NCBI GenBank assembly: GCA_963693085.1 | Contig: OY856410.1 | Location: forward strand, 890,209,835 to 890,273,834 | Source of the DNA: Alisma plantago-aquatica | Lineage: Eukaryota > Streptophyta > Magnoliopsida > Alismatales > Alismataceae | Reading direction: 5' to 3' | DNA length: 64,000 bases | Shown here: piece by piece, positions 47,439 to 61,246 of the stretch | Layout of the letters: every line of letters starts with the position of its first letter | Numbering within the stretch: the stretch's first letter is position 1 | Translations under genes and position numbers: made by a program | The notes under the pieces: generated by a model | Databases searched by the model: none | Seen by the model: the letters and a program-made list of their open reading frames with translations, nothing else | Told to the model about the DNA's origin: nothing

Positions 47439-49652
47439 GTTGGTATCAGAGCTTACACACTCCCATATACTTTAAGTAAATAATTTCTCAGGTCTCTTAC
47501 ACCCAAGAAACCCTAAAGTCCATAATGGTGAAAATTGAGGTGTCTAGGCTCGGGGTCCTGGCATAATTTTTCCTATCTGTCTTCATGGTGGCTGAGATCC
47601 CCCTCTCTACCAGGCCTCAATTGATCCAGAACTGGACCTAAAGGTTTTTTTTGTGAAACTTAGAGAGTCTTCTGGCATTTCATCTCTTCTTTAAGGACTA
47701 GCCTAAGCCACCCATGTAGATGACGGCTATGTAGTCTTCTCATCTCCTCATGTGGTCCTTTCTTGTGATCTTTTACCACATGATGTCTCGATTATGGGTA
47801 GCTTATGCATGGGAAAAATAAATATATCTAGATTTTGAAAGTCGATACCATGATCTGACCTTAATTTGAAAATAGATTTTGATCAATGGAACTTGAATAC
47901 TCATGTATGACCCCTAATATCATGCAAACTCAATTAAGACAAAACTAGACTACTTGCTCCCTATGTTTGAGGTAAATGATAAAAATTATGATAAGGTGAA
48001 ATACGGATGAATTATATCTTATACCTCATTGTTTATGAGGTTTCTATTTGATTAGTATTCATGTTGCTCTATTGTTGATTAAACCTCAAACATAGTTAAG
48101 CAAACAAATTTCCCTATTTGATGCACATCATGGCTATGCTATCAAGTGACTAAGCCTAAGACTCACTAGATCATGATGTAAGACTATGATGTGATTAGTT
48201 GTTTCCCTATTAACTATTGATGCCTTTTGCAATCTCAATTTTGATATGATGAACATGGACCTAAATCATGCATCTATTTTCAAATTATATCTTGATTATG
48301 AAATAAAGAGAATACAATTATACCCCAATCTTGAAAAATCTTGACATTATTTCCCTATTATGATCTTGAATTTTGATCTCATGACCTTATGTAATATGAT
48401 TTAATCATTGATACTCTCCCTATTTGAATAATCTCAATGGATAACGACTGATGTAGGTAATGTGTAGATTAGGGTAGTAGTTGACTCATGACTCCCCTAA
48501 CCTATGTCACATCCCTATTATGACTACCTCTAAGTTTTCATCATATTGATTATTTATAGATTGGAAAGGTATTCCCTTTCACCCTATTTGGACTAGTTGA
48601 CCAAAGCCTAATAGGTTAAAACCATGGTTGATACTCAATCTTGAATATTGATTTCATAATAACCTTGATATATGACAATGTTGACTATAGCTTGTGGTTG
48701 ATTTCCTAGATAGACCTAGGTCTAGATCATTCATCAAACTTGGATACAATGATAATGAAATCTTGATATGTTGCTCGAATATTATTTGAGTATTTTTGCT
48801 CAAAATTGAATATAGATGAGTGATCTCCACTAAGGTCTAAATAGGAATCCAAAACCTAGCTTCAAAATTATGGACCTATGACTTTTAATCTCGACTCTTG
48901 ATACTGATATATAATATTATGACTCATGATTATCAAATCTCAATAATGATACAAATCCTTTGTTCACATTATTTGGACATTGAGATCACCCTAGATATAT
49001 GACTAATGACTTCAAAATCCCAATTCTTGAAAATTTTGAAATGATGATTATTTTGACTCTCCCTCAATTTATGACTTAGGGTTTACATCGCATTAGGACT
49101 AGGGTAGGACCTCCCATTGATTATGAGCTTAAAATAATGATATTGAAAGTATGATGTTGTTACAAAATGTCGAAATATAAAATCTCAAATCATGGATGTA
49201 TAACCCCACCTAGGCTAATGTAGAGGCAATGACCCTGATATTTTGGGATTGAAAGTGACCTTGTACATTTAATTCAAGAACTCTAGATGTTTGACTAAAA
49301 TTAATGATCTCTCCAAATTTGTGAACAATAGGATGCTTTTCATATTTGTGACTCATATGATGATTCTGAACAATATATGCATTAACCTTGATACTCAATT
49401 TCTCGATGATGAAATGATGTTAGTACCAAGTTGATTATTATATGGAACATGGAATCCCAATTATGACTATTGGACTTGTTGAATTTTGAGGACATAATTT
49501 TGATTATATAGTTGAGAATGTTCTAGTAATTGAGGATATGATCTGGATTTAGATAATCCCAATATTTGAAGATAAGATGTAGATTATGTAGTCCCAATTT
49601 TGAGAATGTTTTTGAATTTTGGGGGAAAAATTCATTTTTAAGGAAGGAAGGA
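47439..49652 (+). mobile_element. Element X internal region, non-coding
   Basis: PBS TGGTATCAGAGC at 47441-47452; polypurine tract AAGGAAGGAAGGA just before 49653. About 2.2 kb of AT-rich DNA with no long open frame; gag and pol are absent or unrecognisable. Confidence 0.8.
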
Positions 49653-52509
49653 TGTGACAACGTGGATTTTCACCAATCCTTGCTCAAATTACTCTTTTGA
49701 CCTCATTATACTCACTCATAGTCCCCGATCATTTTTCTTGACTCCTAAATCAATGTTGAGACTCAAATCCAAAATATGGTGATCAATGTGATCTTTGTAC
49801 ACATTATATCACCTTAAATTTGATTAATTGATCACTTTGTCCAAAGAAGAAAATTGATCCATAAAACTTCATTATTTTGTACTCAAACTTTTTATAGAGG
49901 TTCTAGACGTTTTTATGAAGTTGTGGTCCACATTTGAGAACAATTGGACATTCCTATGATTTACTATGAATTATTGAAGTTTATGTATTGAAAACCCCTT
50001 TTTCCCCTTTTATTTGAGCTTTTTCTTAGCTTTGCCATGTCAACGATCTAGACCAAGCAATCCGGGCTGATTTTGGACCCTTGGATCTACCCCACATGGA
50101 TTGCAGCCTTGATCAAATGGCCAGGAGATTGTCTCCTACCTCTCGCTGATTGCGGGAAGGAGACACGCCGGTCTTAATGGCCAATCTCCCGCCCGGAACC
50201 TTATTTCAAAAATCTAAGCGAGCCAAAACAACCAGCTCACAATTTTAAACTCGGGAAGCCCTATTTTGATCAGCTTTCGGGCATTTGTTTGCTCCCAAAA
50301 CAAGTCCCTTACTCTCCCCTCTCCTTCCGACGGCCATAGCTGTTGCTATAAGTTCTTTAGCCCTAAACCTACCTCCCGACTCTATAAAAGGACCCCCCAA
50401 GGTCCGCAACAAGAACACCTTGCACAAGGCTCGGGTCTCGCATGACAATTTGACCTCAAACACCCCATGTTCTGCCCCCGATCACCTGCTACACCTTAGC
50501 AGTGTTGCCGCACAGCCCTTTGGGCATTCCTCCTCCTCGGCCCCTCTCATCAATCTAAGACTATTATTTGATTCACATGTCCCCGACGAGTATGAACGAG
50601 ACCTTCTCCTTCCGCGCTGACGTCTCCTGCCCCAATCCACCCACATGCTGGCGAGCCTCCCTCCCCCTAGTTTCTAGGCTCACGAGGGAGTGTTGTGCGA
50701 GGAAGGGAGGTCCCAGACCGACCGGTCCAAGAAGGGGAGCCCTGGTCCAATACTTAGTTGAACCGAGGTCTGAACCAAGAAATCAAGTGTGAATCGGTCG
50801 TTTTAGCCTCTGAACCAGACCACCAAGCAAGGAAGCTACCTCACCCATGTGGAAAAATCCTGGCCATCCTCTACACATCAAATGGCCCCTCTTTTCCCGA
50901 TTTAAGGTATTTCTGCTTCTCTCTGCTCAAAAATCAAATAAATGGATAGATCTTGCAAAAATCGTATCTAATGCATCCTGACTCCAAATTATTCGAGTAA
51001 ATAGTTATTTTTTATCAAAAAAATCTAATGAACCCACTAAAAATGCTTTTAAAGCCTGATTCTTAATATTTATCACTAATATTCCTAGATATTGTTCCTT
51101 TTCTTATTTAATTTGTCTAATGATTCAACAATGATGATTAATCCTTGTGAAACCCTAATTATGACTCTAATGCTCATCTTGAAACTGAACTTGACTATGT
51201 ATGAATTTAGATCTAATCTTTCAACTCATCTCTCCTAGAATGTGAATCATGCACCTTTAACTAAGGGTTAACCTTTATATTGTGATAATGGATCTAAATC
51301 TTGTGAAAACCTTGATCATGTGTATGATTCAAGACTCTACTTTAATCAAATTGATCTTGAATCTCAATTATGTTAAGTATCATGATGATGATTTAGGAAT
51401 GTTATGATGACTTTAATATTGATCATTAGGGCTTACACATATGATAGAAAACCTAAGTAGGTCATCCACACTTGAAATATTCTTAACACTTGAATAATGC
51501 TAGACATATTGAAATATTATGGATCATAAGTGGATCACCTAACCCTATGGTTGACCTAGGAAAGTGTAACCCTAATCTCAAATATTGAAACATGATATCC
51601 AAATATCTTGATCTTGACCCTTGATTCAAACATTGTGTTTTAGGATCTAACTTGAAGGGTCGACCTATTACTAGTGGATATGTACTCGAAATCTCGGTTA
51701 AAGGTACGCTATTATATAACTCCTTCTTCATTATATTGAAGATACTTTTATGTATCTCTTGACAATATACTTGGCTACTTACATGGATGAGCTAATGTTC
51801 CCTATGATTAGTCTTCCATTTTTCTATACTATATTTTAAAAAACATGAAAACATAAATTGCATGCCCATTATGATTGCCCGTATATTGATAATGATGATG
51901 ATATTGATAATGTTGATATTGTGTGCAACAACCCCCTCATTTGGAAGTGGTACTTGTACATTGGCCTCCTATGTTCCTATGGTGAGAAGGAGCCTAGTGA
52001 CCTTCCCCATCGCATTGGGGTAATAGAGTCACACAAAATATATAAGCATGCTTATTTGATTACAGCATAATGGGAACTCGTAATAAAAATTGAATTGTTG
52101 ATTAACAAAACTTGTGTCGAATGATATTGGTTTTGGAAATCATTTGTTATTCTTATGAATATAAGTCATGCCAAGTATACTCTTTTTTTATAAATCACTT
52201 TACTTGATTTTGATAGTGTACCATGCAATTGCATGATTGTGTCTTGATTTTCTTTATTTTAGGCAATACAAATGGAATATTGAACAAGATCACTTCCGCA
52301 CTCTACATACTCTGATGACAAAGTCAAATCGGATATATCTCCATATTAGGTTAGTTTGTTCTTTAAGTATCCAATTTTTTAGTTATTATTTCTTATCGTA
52401 TATGCCAGTGTGATACATCCTATCAGGCCACTCAGGGACGGGCACTTCAATCCTCTTACTACTGTCTAGGCAGTAGGATTGGGATTGGGGTAAGAATGGT
52501 TCTGTGATA
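49653..52509 (+). repeat. Element X 3' LTR
   Basis: Starts TGTGACAACG right after the polypurine tract and ends CTGTGATA. TATA box at 50383. Followed by the second AGATG. Confidence 0.9.
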
Positions 52510-52514
52510 AGATG

Positions 52515-53106
52515 GGTGGGTGGCTCTCCCTCGGGTATTCTCCAACTACCCTAAATGAGACGTCAGCATGTAGGACTTAGCAATACAAGGAAGAAACCAC
52601 CCACTTACTTTACTTCACCGAACCATGACCTGTGATGACGGGGTGGTTGTTGCCTCGTCCTCCCCCACGTTCTCCGTTCGAGTGATGGTAGGAGGAGAGT
52701 ATTTTGTCATCCGATCAAACCATGTGAAAGATAGGATGGTGCCACACTGCCAAGCCGTGGCTATGCTCCCGTAGAATAATTGACTTGGGCGCAAGACATA
52801 ACAGTTGATCAAGCCTAAGTTTCTATAAGAAGTGATTCTTGGTTCTAAAAACATCAATGGTGCACATTATTTCATAACATTCAAATCTGCATAACTTCTC
52901 CTAAGAACCTCGATTAATCATGAATATAATACACATCTTTATGATCACCATGGTCACATTATATTATGTTTTGATGCTAAATTTACCACTTTTTGGTCAA
53001 TCAAATGCTTACCCTGAAATGACACAAAGTGATTATTCCAATCCTCAACCCATGATTCAATTATTGAATTGAATAACCAAGAACCTCAAAGTTTTATTCT
53101 ATCACA
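52515..53106 (-). repeat. Element Y 3' LTR, smaller piece
   Basis: Continues the Y LTR after element X; matches about 57931-58516. Its right end TCTATCACA is the LTR start on the minus strand, and TCCT next to it reads AGGA on the minus strand as the end of a polypurine tract. Confidence 0.87.
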
Positions 53107-55423
53107 TCCTACACACCTTAAAAGAAATTTCTTCCTTGAAATTAAGCCATCCTCTTACTTCAAGGAAAAACCAAAAGTTCTTCATCCTTATGTAGGACAT
53201 TACTCTATGTGCAACATATCCAAAAACAAATATCCATAATCATATCCAAACCACTATTAAAAGGTTTTCAAACATCTTGGTTGAAACATCCCTTCATAAA
53301 AGATTGAGACAACAACTTAGAAATTCTAGTTATGTCATGACATATATTCTATGTTAGGGTTGCATCCTTATCTTTACCCATGCATTAGGGTTCCCATATC
53401 ATATTATCTTATTATAAAGGAGTTAACTAAAATTAGCCCATTATATCAAGGTGTCATCAACATTTTATTGAGCTAATTGTTAGAACATGTTCATCATTAA
53501 CATATGCCTTTTAGGAGGGAGTTAACTATAGTTAACACACTTTATCCATCTAGATCATATCAAGGTGTTTTAATCATTATGTTATGTTAACTATCAAACT
53601 ATATTTTTCATCTTAATTAAGCACTAAGATTAACACCTCATGTAACATGTTTCATTCACATGACCTTATTTCATTGCTCATAATAAATTGCAACATTTAC
53701 TAATGATTTCATCACAATATTAACCAACAATATCACATTATCATCATTATTCATGTATATGGTTAACCATTTATACACTAATATATATATTAAACATCTC
53801 TAGGTTTCCATCATATCATGTCTGTATATCACGTCTTGAGATTAGATCACATCCTTAAATATATTATATCATGGTGGTGCTAAACAAAATTATGTGAGTG
53901 GCTTGTTAAACATATATTGAAACTTCATCTTGCCCAACTGAGGTTCTCTTGACCCATAACATGAGAGTAGTGCCATGCTTAGTCTCTCTGAGCTAAATCA
54001 ACTCTATGAGTATCACATATGCATATACTTTATCTTTCTTCTTGGTCTAGGGTTATCGGATTACCTCATTGGCACTTGTGATAGCCTTACAAGCTCTATC
54101 TACATAAACACAAACCAAAACATGATATGGCATTCTCTTCATAGGTTTCTACCCATGAGACATCTATATATCATCTCTCTCTTATATGTACACCACTAGA
54201 GTCCTAGAAGGAACCGCCAACCCGAGCATGAGGCTTAACAGAACTAACATAGCTACCTCCTCCAGGGTCTTGGGCTCTCTCCCTCACCAGATGGCAGGCA
54301 CTCATATTCATTTTTCACTTACACACATATAACAAGCCTCTCTATATCTCTAGGGTTTGGTCCTCCCAAGGACATCTAGGGTTCAACAAACTATAGGAAT
54401 CATACATAAAGCAACTCATCTCAATCACTCAGGAGTATTCTAGTTTAGGACATATCATATCACATATTTCTCATCATCTCATATCTTAGAGTTTAGGTTC
54501 TCTGACCTTCTCCCAATGGGTCTCACTCTCTCTAGAGTTAACCCTAAAACTGGTCCTAACACTAGATGTCCTCCTTTGTAAAAGATCTTGAGGCTCATGC
54601 TGACTCACAACTTTGTCTTAGCTTATCTTATCTTACCTCATAAAAGCCTAGTTACTTGCATCATCAAAACTTATCTCAAATCCTCAAATCTGAACTTAAG
54701 TCCTCAAAGACAAACATTGATCATCATAAACCATATTATATCATCTATATAAGACCTACATCATATCATCAAAACTTATTGCATCTATTCCATCTATCAT
54801 ATATTCCAAACAAAGCTCTATACATCTAATCTAGAACTACTCTCTCTTCTAGATTGATGTCATTCACTTTCACTTATGTTGCATGACCACCTCCTACTCG
54901 TACATGTATGGGGACACATTTTTGTAATACTTACATATATAATAAAATATTATATAGCTTTTCTCTGATAAATCAAGCGTCAGAGAAAACTATCAAGGTT
55001 CAATCCGTTTGGAATCAAAAACCAAATCTAGAAAATGAGTGTCCCACACATAGTAGAGAGCATAGCGCCATAAAAACTAATGAAAAGGGTGAGAACATGG
55101 TGTAGACTAGTGTATCTACTCTAGACAATGAGCGTCATATGTCTAGGGTTTCTCTTCCTTTGATGGACGTCATTTCCAAACAATGCAACGTCCCATACCA
55201 CTACACTATAAAGAAAGAACGACATCTAAGGCCTTTCTATACAACAAGCACCAGTCTAGACCTAGTTCTCTGACATCTAGGTAGTAACCTAGGAGCTAGG
55301 TCGGATCTAGTCTCTAAAGATGACTAATCTAACCCTAAGGTTATTAAGTTCAAGGTTCTTTAGTTTTGCATTGCATGGTGAGCAAATGTCAGGCTTTGCT
55401 ATTGTTCATGCTCTGATACCACC
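53107..55423 (-). mobile_element. Element Y internal region, non-coding
   Basis: 2.3 kb, AT-rich, only short frames. PBS at its right end, polypurine candidate AAGGAAGAAATTTC at its left end (minus-strand reading). No gag or pol similarity seen. Confidence 0.75.
55410..55421 (-). promoter_or_regulatory. Element Y primer binding site, tRNA-Met type
   Basis: The plus strand reads GCTCTGATACCA, so the minus strand reads TGGTATCAGAGC, two bases from the LTR end at 55424. It fixes the element orientation as minus. Confidence 0.85.
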
Positions 55424-58400
55424 TGTGACGTCCCTGGATTTTCTAAACTTAATCTGATGTGTGACGTCTAAATTGAAACCTCACCTCAGTGAGAATCCCA
55501 ATTTAAACACCCCACACTAGGCTAAGAAGAAGAAAATCAATGGAGTCAAAAGGAAACAACAGTAGCACATGCACATGAACAATAATAAAACCATACAACA
55601 TATGTTCACTGTTCAACATATAATTACAACACGAATTGTTACAACATTTGATATTACATATTGAACATCAAACTTAATATACACATGTACTACCACTAAA
55701 CTACATGATCTTAAGACAATAGGTCCACCTGTGCATCATCTCTCTATACAACTCTCAACTATCCTGGTTCTTCAAGATCATATGTCCACAACCTAAACAA
55801 AAGATTACATGTGGTACATGTGAACACAATATTCAATAATATTGTACTGAGTACACCTACATGTCTTTTATATACCTCTCATTACAAATCTTGGAAATAA
55901 GATAAAACTAGAACTTGGCAGTTATAAAGAAATATAAGAAAAAGTGTATACTTGCACAAAGATATTCATTAAAAAAAATGAACACATATTTTAAGCTCAT
56001 TTTCCATTATATATCCATGTATTGACCTCCAAAGGTTTTGATGCATTCTATTGACTCTCAAGGAGCTCAAGATTAAGGCCTTTATGATCAACTACCAAAG
56101 AGTTAGATCATATGTACAATGTGACCGACTACCAAAGAGTTAGGTCACTTCCAAGCACTGTACTACCAAAGCGTATAGTGTTTTCATATAACGGAATAGA
56201 TATATTATGTTTCATGTGTTCATAGCCATATGTACGGAAAATCAACCAACATATCATGCAAGAACAATCATTTCATCCAATATCATATGCCAAGTATTTA
56301 CTACACATATAACACAAGCATATTGTATAATAAGCCAAGTAAGAGGTAATGGCGTACCTTAGATCAAGACAAACCTAATCATCACATATCACATTCTCGA
56401 TGTCAACTATGTATCCCAGGTAAAACCCTGATAATGATAAGATCAAATACTATCATCAGGTTTACATCATCATTAACCCTAGTTATGTCCATTAGGGTTT
56501 ACCTTAGTTCATTAGGATATGTGCATCATTACTTGCATTCTTGTTTTAGATTTATCTTACTGATGTCATTTTCCAGATTATGGTTCATTATTTGAACATT
56601 AGGTTCCATATCCTTTTTGTGCACATATTACCCTAGTTTGTATACATTATTCAAATTAGGGTTACAACCCATGTATTAAGGGTCATCTTCCTATAATATG
56701 AATTCTATGCATCATAATAATCATAAATTAAATTTGAGGTTCCAAATATTGATATGAGCTTACTCTGTAAATTTCATCATTTATTGAGCATGTATGTATT
56801 TATTGCATTTTATTTAGGGTTAAAAGCCCTAATTAGCCATATGGAGCAAATTATATGATTTCATGCATCAAAATCATAATAAATGACATCATGTGGATTC
56901 TAAACATGATTATAGATTTAGTGACATATTATCATAATTTTAGGCCATTATTTGCTATTTATTATTCATGAAATAAGTATTTTACAACTTACATGATATC
57001 ACTAAGATTTAAGCATAAAAAATTGATATGATGGTTTCATCTTATTCTACGCATTTTTCTGATAATTTCAGTACATTATTTGTAATTTTCTGATAAGTGG
57101 GCTATTTACTACAGTTTATTGAAGATATGTATATTTTTTGGGTTTTTACCTTTTTCATCCAATCAAATTCCGACACGTGTCAGCGTTGCTCCTCTCATCC
57201 CAAGCGGAGCCAATCCAATTCATTGAATCTGGTCAGGGTTTGGCTAGCGCAGTCCCAATCTTCCCCCTTCTTTTCTTCCTTACGTGTCTGTCCAAGTCCC
57301 GAGCGGGACTCGGTTCTTTCTGTTGTGTGAGGGTTGCCGTCGCGGCAAGCACCTCCGGCGTTAGCATGCAGAGTCACGATGCTCCTCGTCACAACCTGCT
57401 ACAACCAGAAGCTTCACTAGTTCCTTTTAATTCTACCTTACTCCAACCAATTGCTCATAGATCCACTTAAAGCGCCTCCTCGTGAGCTTAAGGAGTTCGT
57501 TGCCGCATGCTACTTCCATCGCGGAGCAAGCAAGAAACCAAAATTTCCTCCACCTTCCTGCAGCGTCATCACAAGGGATCTTATCCTCCTGTGAGTAGAT
57601 GAGGACTTGTCACAGCCGCTCCTCCTTTGTGTTCTCATGCATCAGTCCCAAGCGGGACTCTATTCTTCCGAACAAATCTGCCGCCGCCTGGGCTGAAACG
57701 TCGATGAGAGGTCAACTTTGCTCTACTCGCCTCCATCTCTCTCTCACGTCGAGATTGTAGCTGGACTCCCTACTTCTACGATGCAGCCGCCGCCTGGGAC
57801 TGCTCTGGCATGCGATTCGATGTCATGATTCCTCCTCCCCACTGTCTACTTCTTCCTCACATTCACTCTATCTCTTTTCTCTACCTCCGATCACCACCTG
57901 CTCTTCATGGTGAAGAAGCAATAGAGATGGGCGGGTGGCTCTCCCTCAGATCTTCTCCAACTACCCTAAATGAGACGTCAACATGTAGGACTTAGTTATA
58001 CAAGGAGAAACCACCCACTTACTTTACTTCACCGAGCCACGACCTACGGTGGCGGGGAGGTTGCTGCCTCATCCTCCCCCACATTCTCTATTTGAGTGAT
58101 GGCAGGAGGAGAGTATTTTGTCATCCAATCAAACCATGTGAAAGCCAGGATGGTGCCACGCTGCCAAGCTGTGGCTATGCTCCCATAGAATAATTGACTT
58201 GGGTGCAAGACATAACAGTTGATCAAGCCTAAGTTGCAGAAGTGATTCTTGGTCCTAAAAACATCAATGGTGCACAATATTTCATAACATTCAAACCTGC
58301 ATAACTTCTCCTAAGAACCTCGATTAATCATGAATATAAGACCACATCTTTATGATCATCATGGTCACATTATATTATGTTTTGATGCTAAATTTACCAC

Positions 58401-58516
58401 TTTTTGGTCAATCAAATGCTTACCCTGAAATGAAACAAACTGATTATTCCAATCCTCAACCATGATTCAATTATTGAATTGAATAACCAAGAACCTCAAA
58501 GTTTCACTCTATCACA
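55424..58516 (-). repeat. Element Y 5' LTR (complete, 3,093 bp)
   Basis: Uninterrupted partner of 42090-44593 plus 52515-53106. Short frames (for example 57138-57470, 58044-58277) are shared with the other LTR only as DNA. Confidence 0.88.
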
Positions 58517-58655
58517 ACACATGTGATCAATATCATACTACTACAATAACATTTATCACCATTCTGATACTTATTTTGTTCCAATATTTCTCTTCATTGT
58601 GTAACCAAGATCTACATACTAGTACCTATATGCATATGATTTGAGTCAGATATGT

Positions 58656-60033
58656 TGTTGGATCTAGGGCTCTGGGGGGGGTGAACATGGCTTCAAAAAT
58701 TCTCACAAGATAGATTAGTAGACCTTCAAATTATATCAAGTAAAACCAATATCTTAAGTGCAATTTGAATTCCTAACTAACAACCATAGCAAGGATGAGA
58801 AAAATGATACAAGCACTTGGACAAGGTCGTTTAGAGTGGTTCCACTCTCCAAACTAGGAGAGAGTCAATCCACTACCTAGAGAGGTCAACCTCTAGGACT
58901 TTGCAAGTGTTTTCCTTTATATATTAACCAATAAGATTTACAACACAAGACCAACCAAAGGACTTACCTTTCCAATACAAAGAGTCTTCAACCTTACCAA
59001 GGACTTACCCACTTTGCAAAGAGTCTTCCACCTTCTTCCAAGGAATTACCTACTCTTGAAAAAGTCTTCATCCTTCAAGGGATTACCCATTCTTCTTGGA
59101 TCTTCATCCTTTGCCTTCTCCTTCACCTGGAGAAGATATTCACCTCATCTTCAACCTTGAACAAGAAGAACAACAGCTCAAACTTCACTTGAAGTAGCTT
59201 GCTTCGCCTTTGCTTTTTTGAGAAAAGGGGTAGGGAAGATGGAATGGAATGAGAACTTTACAAGCATAAGGAAGTAGCTCTCTTACAACTGGCCTAACTC
59301 ACTCATAAATCAACAAACTTGGAATGAACTCCAAGGGGTCATATTTATAATTGGGGGTGTTCCCTTGAGTGTGGGATAACTTAAGGGAGAAATATAGCCA
59401 TTTTCCAAGTTGCAACATATCTATTCTCACTCAAAACAACTCTCCAATAGTTATAATAACTTTTTCTGTGTTTTCCCTATAGTACATTTAGTCGATTTTC
59501 AATAAAGGTAACTTGATCGATCCAATAAGAGACAAAGCTAATTTTCAAGCTATTGGTCGAGTTTGATCTGGGGAACTCGACCGATGTGCCAAAATCATTT
59601 TTTCTCAGTGATTCAGTCGATTGAGTATTGTGAGTGTGCAACTCCATCGATTGGTCTCTCTAGAAAATCCATCATTGGATCGGTCGAGTTTCCAACTCGA
59701 CTGATAAACAACCTGTGACAAATTTTCTAAATTGACATTTGAGTGATCAAACATTGGAATTAAGTGTCCCTAATTTTTTCTCGTCTTAGTTTCAAATCAT
59801 ATCATCAATACAAGTGATTACAAAAATCATCTAAGGTCATTTAGAGTGATTTCCCAAAATGCACACTTGCATTGCTTTTGACTTGAACTTGAACAAGCTA
59901 GGGCTTGTGCAATTTGATCCTTATAATGTACCTAAAGCCTGAAATCAATCTTGAAGAAACATATTAGATACATAGCAATGGAATGGTTATGTCATTATCA
60001 AAATATGGACACTATAGAACTCTCAAGTCAACA
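58656..60033 (+). repeat. Probable solo LTR, Ty1/copia SIRE-like
   Basis: Starts TGTTGGATCTAGGGCTCTGG with a run of G then TGAAC, a start seen in SIRE/Maximus-type copia LTRs, and ends TCAAGTCAACA, so the ends form TGTTG/CAACA. Flanks TATGT and TATTT match at 4 of 5 bases. Contains pairs such as ACTCTCCAAACTAGGAGAG near 58842 and two larger palindromes at 59555-59582 and 59683-59701. No primer site or coding follows, so it looks like a solo LTR. Confidence 0.6.
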
Positions 60034-60129
60034 TATTTGACATAATCTTATATGTATGCTTGATTAAAAGTATCTACTCTTGTATAGTAGTCAACATGGT
60101 TATATATTGGTCATCCATTATAGTGGTCG

Positions 60130-60131
<2 letters not shown>

Positions 60132-60219
<88 letters not shown>
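60132..60219. repeat. (TA)44 microsatellite
   Basis: 88 bases of uninterrupted TA repeat. The open frame across it is only Tyr-Ile codons and is not a gene. Confidence 0.98.
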
Positions 60220-60221
<2 letters not shown>

Positions 60222-61246
60222 GTACCGAGTCATATACCTGTTAACAGTAGCCGTTACTACAAGTTTTATGTACCCTCTTGACATGTGTTTATGGTAATAT
60301 ATATTAATGGTTTAAACTACTTTAGAAACATCTTGTAATTTTATTATAACACTTATTCCAAAATTATATTTCCTATAATACATGGTCGGCCCATTAGGAA
60401 ATAAGCTACTACCTTGATGTAGTTCTCTACATGGCCAATTGGTCAAGTGTACATGGTATGTCGAATACATCTCATTCAATTTTCATGACTTGTATTTGGA
60501 TTAAAACCTATAATATTATATATTATCATTACTGTGTTTTACCTTTATTATAGGTTGTTTATTATTGAACTATCCATAAAACCCAATTTTTTATATCAAC
60601 CTAGATGTTGTGTTGAACCTCATATTATTATCATATCGATAACCATGATTTTAATAATGTCCTTAAATATCCAAATACATAAACCCTCTCATGCCATTAG
60701 GTGACTAAAACTAGGATAAGAACAACATAAATAGCTATATTAGAAGGAACATGCATGTTTTCTTTGATATGACTCACATGCATAATGTGTAAAATGTCAC
60801 TTTTTGGACCAAAATACATTATCAAGGGTAGTTTTTTGTCATGAACAGGTGAGTGCATACCCCTATTTTATATTATGGAATTCATTTAAATAAAGAAATA
60901 TTTCTTTACAATGAGCCATGAAACATAAGCAAATTCTATTCTAAAACATTTTTGGAATATCAACTTATTGTTCTTTTATATATCCTTTGTTGATTAGTTA
61001 AGTTTATTTGTATTTCTTTGAAATTCTTATGGAACCATATTCCCTTATGTATTGTTTAATCACTATTGGACATAAAATTTTTGTTCTTGTTTAAGGGTGA
61101 TGTGCCTAGATGATAAAATACAAGTCAAAATTATGCAAACTAGATGATAAAATAGTATATCTCAAAAAATGTGCTGAGATGTTTTTAATACAAAATAGAC
61201 TAGAAAGATATATATGATCAACATCTAAATTAGAAAACTAGAAAAT
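60220..61246. other. Unassigned AT-rich DNA
   Basis: Downstream side of the copia extra ORF. A 3' LTR of that element would be expected here or further left, but no LTR boundary is evident. Confidence 0.4.

Larger units (their letters stand above)
44594..52509 (+). mobile_element. Element X: long-LTR retrotransposon nested in element Y
   Basis: LTRs 44594-47438 and 49653-52509 (about 2.85 kb) flank a 2.2-kb internal region with a tRNA-Met-type PBS. TSD AGATG is exact on both sides (44589-44593 and 52510-52514), and the empty site AGAGATGGGCGGG is present in the other Y LTR near 57930. LTRs start TGTGACAA and both end CTGTGATA rather than CA. No coding domain recognised; LARD-like. Confidence 0.92.
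42090..58516 (-). mobile_element. Element Y: minus-strand long-LTR retrotransposon, non-coding, interrupted by element X
   Basis: On the minus strand: 5' LTR 58516-55424 (3,093 bp), PBS at 55421-55410, non-coding internal region 55423-53107 (2.3 kb), and 3' LTR 53106-42090 split by element X. LTR ends are TGTGATAG and GTCACA. Flanks GGACA and ACACA match only at the last three bases, so the TSD is weak. No gag or pol similarity seen; LTRs longer than the internal region suggest a LARD-like non-autonomous element. Confidence 0.82.

Noticed and set aside
60060..60281. 73-codon open frame of Tyr-Ile repeats
   Set aside because: Translation of the (TA)n microsatellite.
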